Origin: SZUA-1535 sp964594175
GTDB taxonomy: Archaea; Aenigmatarchaeota; Aenigmatarchaeia; Aenigmatarchaeales; SZUA-1535
DNA: 24,210 nt
NCBI GenBank assembly: GCA_964594175.1
Contig: CAZQLM010000003.1
Span: forward strand, 1 to 24,210
Direction: 5' to 3'
The notes beneath the pieces are model-generated. The model ran no database searches. It had not been told where the DNA came from and worked only from the letters and a program-made list of their open reading frames with translations. The first letter of the stretch is position 1. Each line of letters begins with the position of its first letter. Position numbers and translations under genes: made by a program. Shown here piece after piece: positions 22,793-24,210 of this stretch.

Positions 22793-23308
22793 CTAAGGCA
22801 TTTTCTTTGCATTAACTATGTAATAAGTTATATCATTATCTCCATCAACAACAGCCCATACAACCTTTGCCCTTATATTCTTTCCGAGTTTTGCTGTTCT
22901 TTCAAGCTCATCCAAGCTACACGGCTCGTTTTCTGAATATGCAAACACAAGCCACTTAACGCCGCTATGCTTCTCTGGCTTTGCTCCGCGCTCGTAAACA
23001 AAAAAATCAACACCTTTGCTCGCTATCCTCACAGGCAAGCCGCGTGTGCGCAAATCCTTGTAAACGAGAAACTTCACAGGGAAATTCCTTTCCGTCTCTA
23101 CACCCAAATTGAAAATCTCCTTTAGTTCGAGAACTTTACCGCAGCTTTTAATTTTAAGCCTGCCTCTTTCTACAAGCAAAGCAGCTTCTATTAAATGGAG
23201 ATGCAAAGCATTTTGCTTCCACTCTCCGTACCATCCTTTTTCGTAGAATTCTTTTGCCTCCTCACCTTTTACTATTACCTCCTTTCCAGCCAGCACGCCT
23301 TCGAGCAT
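22793..23308 (-). CDS. tRNA-splicing endonuclease subunit (EndA-like, copy 2)
   Basis: 171 residues from ATG 23308. A longer frame from 23374 adds 22 residues overlapping the M23 gene and is rejected, because a TATA box lies 25 nt before 23308. The segment FLVYKDLRTRGLPVR and DFFVYERG (Y105) closely follow M. jannaschii EndA. A histidine is present at H114 but displaced (KHSGVKWLV against HSVYLV), and the lysine region reads NIRAK (134-138), with A at the usual lysine position and K138 next to it. It is either the partner subunit of copy 1 or a catalytic subunit using shifted residues. Intact length and strong core conservation argue against a pseudogene. Confidence 0.88.
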   Translation of the reverse strand: MLEGVLAGKEVIVKGEEAKEFYEKGWYGEWKQNALHLHLIEAALLVERGRLKIKSCGKVLELKEIFNLGVETERNFPVKFLVYKDLRTRGLPVRIASKGVDFFVYERGAKPEKHSGVKWLVFAYSENEPCSLDELERTAKLGKNIRAKVVWAVVDGDNDITYYIVNAKKMP

Positions 23309-23328
23309 GAAAAGATTTTGCTTCGAAG

Positions 23329-23337
23329 TTAAATAAA
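23329..23337 (-). promoter_or_regulatory. TATA box of the EndA operon, overlapping the M23 stop codon
   Basis: Minus strand TTTATTTAA, centre 23333, 25 nt from the ATG at 23308. It contains the TAA stop of the M23 gene, so the EndA pair can be transcribed independently from inside the upstream gene's end. Confidence 0.55.
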
Positions 23338-23856
23338 TTTCACAGGAAAAGTACTGAAAGTATTTCCTATCCATTTACCTATGTAAAAATGTAAGTGATA
23401 TTTACCGAATTTTGGATGAACACCTGCTAAGCCAGTATTTCCAACTTCTCCTATTTTTTCGCCTTTTTTGATTTTTTCTCCTTTATCGACGCACACGCTT
23501 TTGTATTTAAGATGAGCATAAAAAGAAATTAAGTTATTTTCATGAGCTATTGCAACATAGTTTCCGTCTTCCTTTTCTTCTGGAACGTTTGCAGGATTAA
23601 ATACATTCGGATAATTTTCAGTTACATTTTTGCAAACCTTAATAACTTTTCCATTATCTACTGCAAGTACTGGTGTGCTTTTGGGAGCGAAAATGTCTAC
23701 AGCATTTCTTAAATCAAATATTTTTCCTTTAATCTTGTAAATTTTGTGTCCTGGAGAACCCTTGCCATATATAATTCCGATTATGCTTTCTTTTGGAACA
23801 GGAAAAGGGATTTCAATATTGATTAGCGGAGGAGAGCTTTTTTCGAGAGTGCTCAC
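23329..23856 (-). CDS. M23 (LytM)-fold protein, probably degenerate at one zinc ligand
   Basis: 175 residues from a GTG at 23856 with GGTGAT 6 nt upstream. The M23 fold is visible: NAVDIFAPKSTPVLAVDNGKV, AIAHENNLISFYAHL (H115), then GEKIKKGEKIGEVGNTG and YHLHF (H154, H156). The HxxxD motif that gives the first zinc ligand reads R50-N-A-V-D54, so the histidine is replaced by arginine. No signal peptide is present, unusual for a family of exported cell-wall peptidases, and archaea lack murein. It may be a non-catalytic or repurposed member. It lies downstream of the four-cysteine small protein and its stop codon is inside the EndA promoter. Confidence 0.88.
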   Translation of the reverse strand: MSTLEKSSPPLINIEIPFPVPKESIIGIIYGKGSPGHKIYKIKGKIFDLRNAVDIFAPKSTPVLAVDNGKVIKVCKNVTENYPNVFNPANVPEEKEDGNYVAIAHENNLISFYAHLKYKSVCVDKGEKIKKGEKIGEVGNTGLAGVHPKFGKYHLHFYIGKWIGNTFSTFPVKFI

Positions 23857-23895
23857 AGTTTAATCACCGCCGAGTACATGAAAGATTTCTCGTCT

Positions 23896-23909
23896 CGTGA
23901 GCGCTCACG
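23896..23909. repeat. 14-bp perfect palindrome at the stop of the small four-Cys gene
   Basis: CGTGAGCGCTCACG is completely self-complementary and contains the TGA stop codon of the 49-residue gene. It could form a GC-rich 7-bp arm as a cruciform, or serve as a dimeric protein's site between that gene and the M23 gene. Confidence 0.5.
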
Positions 23910-24054
23910 CAAATTTAATTTCATATTTCTTTTCAGGAGGCCAGCAAGAGGCCTCAAAACCCTGACGTTCTGCATCTCTGTACAACCTGCATACTTCTGT
24001 GGGTAGCCGATATGGGCAATATTTGTTTTCGCATCGAATTTTCCAGCGCCTCAC
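23905..24054 (-). CDS. Small four-cysteine protein (49 aa), probable zinc or Fe-S binder
   Basis: GTG start at 24054, TGA at 23905-23907. Cysteines at residues 8, 13, 22 and 37 (C-x4-C-x8-C-x14-C) with aromatic and charged residues between them, and a WPPEKKYEIKF tail. I do not recognise the family. It looks real: composition is protein-like throughout, the four Cys fit one metal site, and a TTTAAA box is centred 26.5 nt upstream of the GTG, giving a leaderless start. It is probably co-transcribed with the M23 gene (48-nt gap). Confidence 0.68.
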   Translation of the reverse strand: MRRWKIRCENKYCPYRLPTEVCRLYRDAERQGFEASCWPPEKKYEIKFA

Positions 24055-24077
24055 TTTAATTATTAAGAGGTAAAAAA

Positions 24078-24083
24078 TTTAAA
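24078..24083 (-). promoter_or_regulatory. TATA box of the small four-Cys gene
   Basis: TTTAAA inside AAATTTAAATTT, centre 24080.5, 26.5 nt from the GTG at 24054. Confidence 0.55.
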
Positions 24084-24109
24084 TTTTCTCTACTTTCAGT
24101 TTGAGCATG

Positions 24110-24210
24110 TCAACTTAACTCACCCTTAGCCCAAACAATTAAGTTATACACTCCTACAAAACTCTCAACAAATTCTTCAACACATTTTCCAACATTTTTG
24201 CTATTTCTTC
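24110..24210 (-). CDS. Possible 3' end of a gene entering from the right edge
   Basis: On the minus strand one frame stays open from the window edge to a TGA at 24110-24112, giving 32 residues ending in VYNLIVWAKGELS. A second frame also reads plausibly for 18 residues, to a TAG at 24154-24156 (an amphipathic helix ending LKNLLRVL). I cannot tell which is coding, and neither is recognised. Confidence 0.3.
   Translation of the reverse strand, partial: RNSKNVGKCVEEFVESFVGVYNLIVWAKGELS

Noticed and set aside
23998..24003. Apparent frameshift in the small four-Cys gene
   Set aside because: It arose from a miscopied line; rechecking gives a 150-nt intact frame from 24054 to 23905.

Overview
The window is a dense, AT-rich stretch of archaeal chromosome. 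The archaeal assignment rests on several gene families: an AglB/STT3 oligosaccharyltransferase, an ALG7-like GlcNAc-1-phosphate transferase, tRNA-splicing endonuclease subunits, an Lhr-type helicase and an archaeal/eukaryotic-type TrpRS. It also rests on promoter form: TATA boxes centred about 25-28 nt upstream of start codons, implying leaderless mRNAs, while genes inside operons carry GGTGA-type ribosome binding sites. I cannot name the phylum. Two adjacent EndA-like genes suggest a heteromeric splicing endonuclease, as in Crenarchaeota and Nanoarchaeota, but this is weak taxonomic evidence. I see no rRNA, tRNA, CRISPR array, insertion sequence or phage gene, and no gene-free stretch longer than about 120 bases.

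Layout. 1-6.4 kb: a HIT-family protein diverges from a secreted cysteine-rich DUF3160 protein, which overlaps a metallophosphoesterase. A Nudix hydrolase, a DUF1704 metallopeptidase-like protein and a SplB-like radical SAM protein follow on the minus strand, with a small plus-strand ORF at 6231-6389. 6.3-11.2 kb: an Lhr-like helicase (minus) diverges from a CorA / endonuclease III / membrane-anchored Sm-like gene set (plus). 11.2-18.9 kb: a Ca2+/cation antiporter joins a protein N-glycosylation block of an ALG7/AglH-like transferase, a GT39-like GT-C enzyme, AglB and two GT2 glycosyltransferases. 18.9-22.2 kb: TrpRS diverges from a rhomboid protease; a protein with four CBS domains and an HPF/RaiA-like tail diverges from a DUF2584 protein. 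22.2-24.2 kb (minus): a 49-residue four-cysteine protein, an M23-fold protein lacking one expected zinc ligand, and two tandem EndA-like subunits; a possible gene end lies at the right edge.

How it fits together. The glycosylation block holds a lipid-carrier initiating transferase, enzymes that build or use lipid-phosphate sugars, and the final oligosaccharyltransferase. The two EndA genes are probably co-transcribed and may form one heteromeric enzyme. The most distinctive regulatory feature is repeated four times: divergent gene pairs whose start codons are 50-56 nt apart share one (near-)self-complementary TATA element about 25-30 nt from each start. A fifth pair (6196/6231) has two interleaved TATA boxes that cannot plausibly be occupied together. 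Convergent neighbours often overlap at their 3' ends by 33-63 nt. All calls come from reading the sequence by eye, without database searches.
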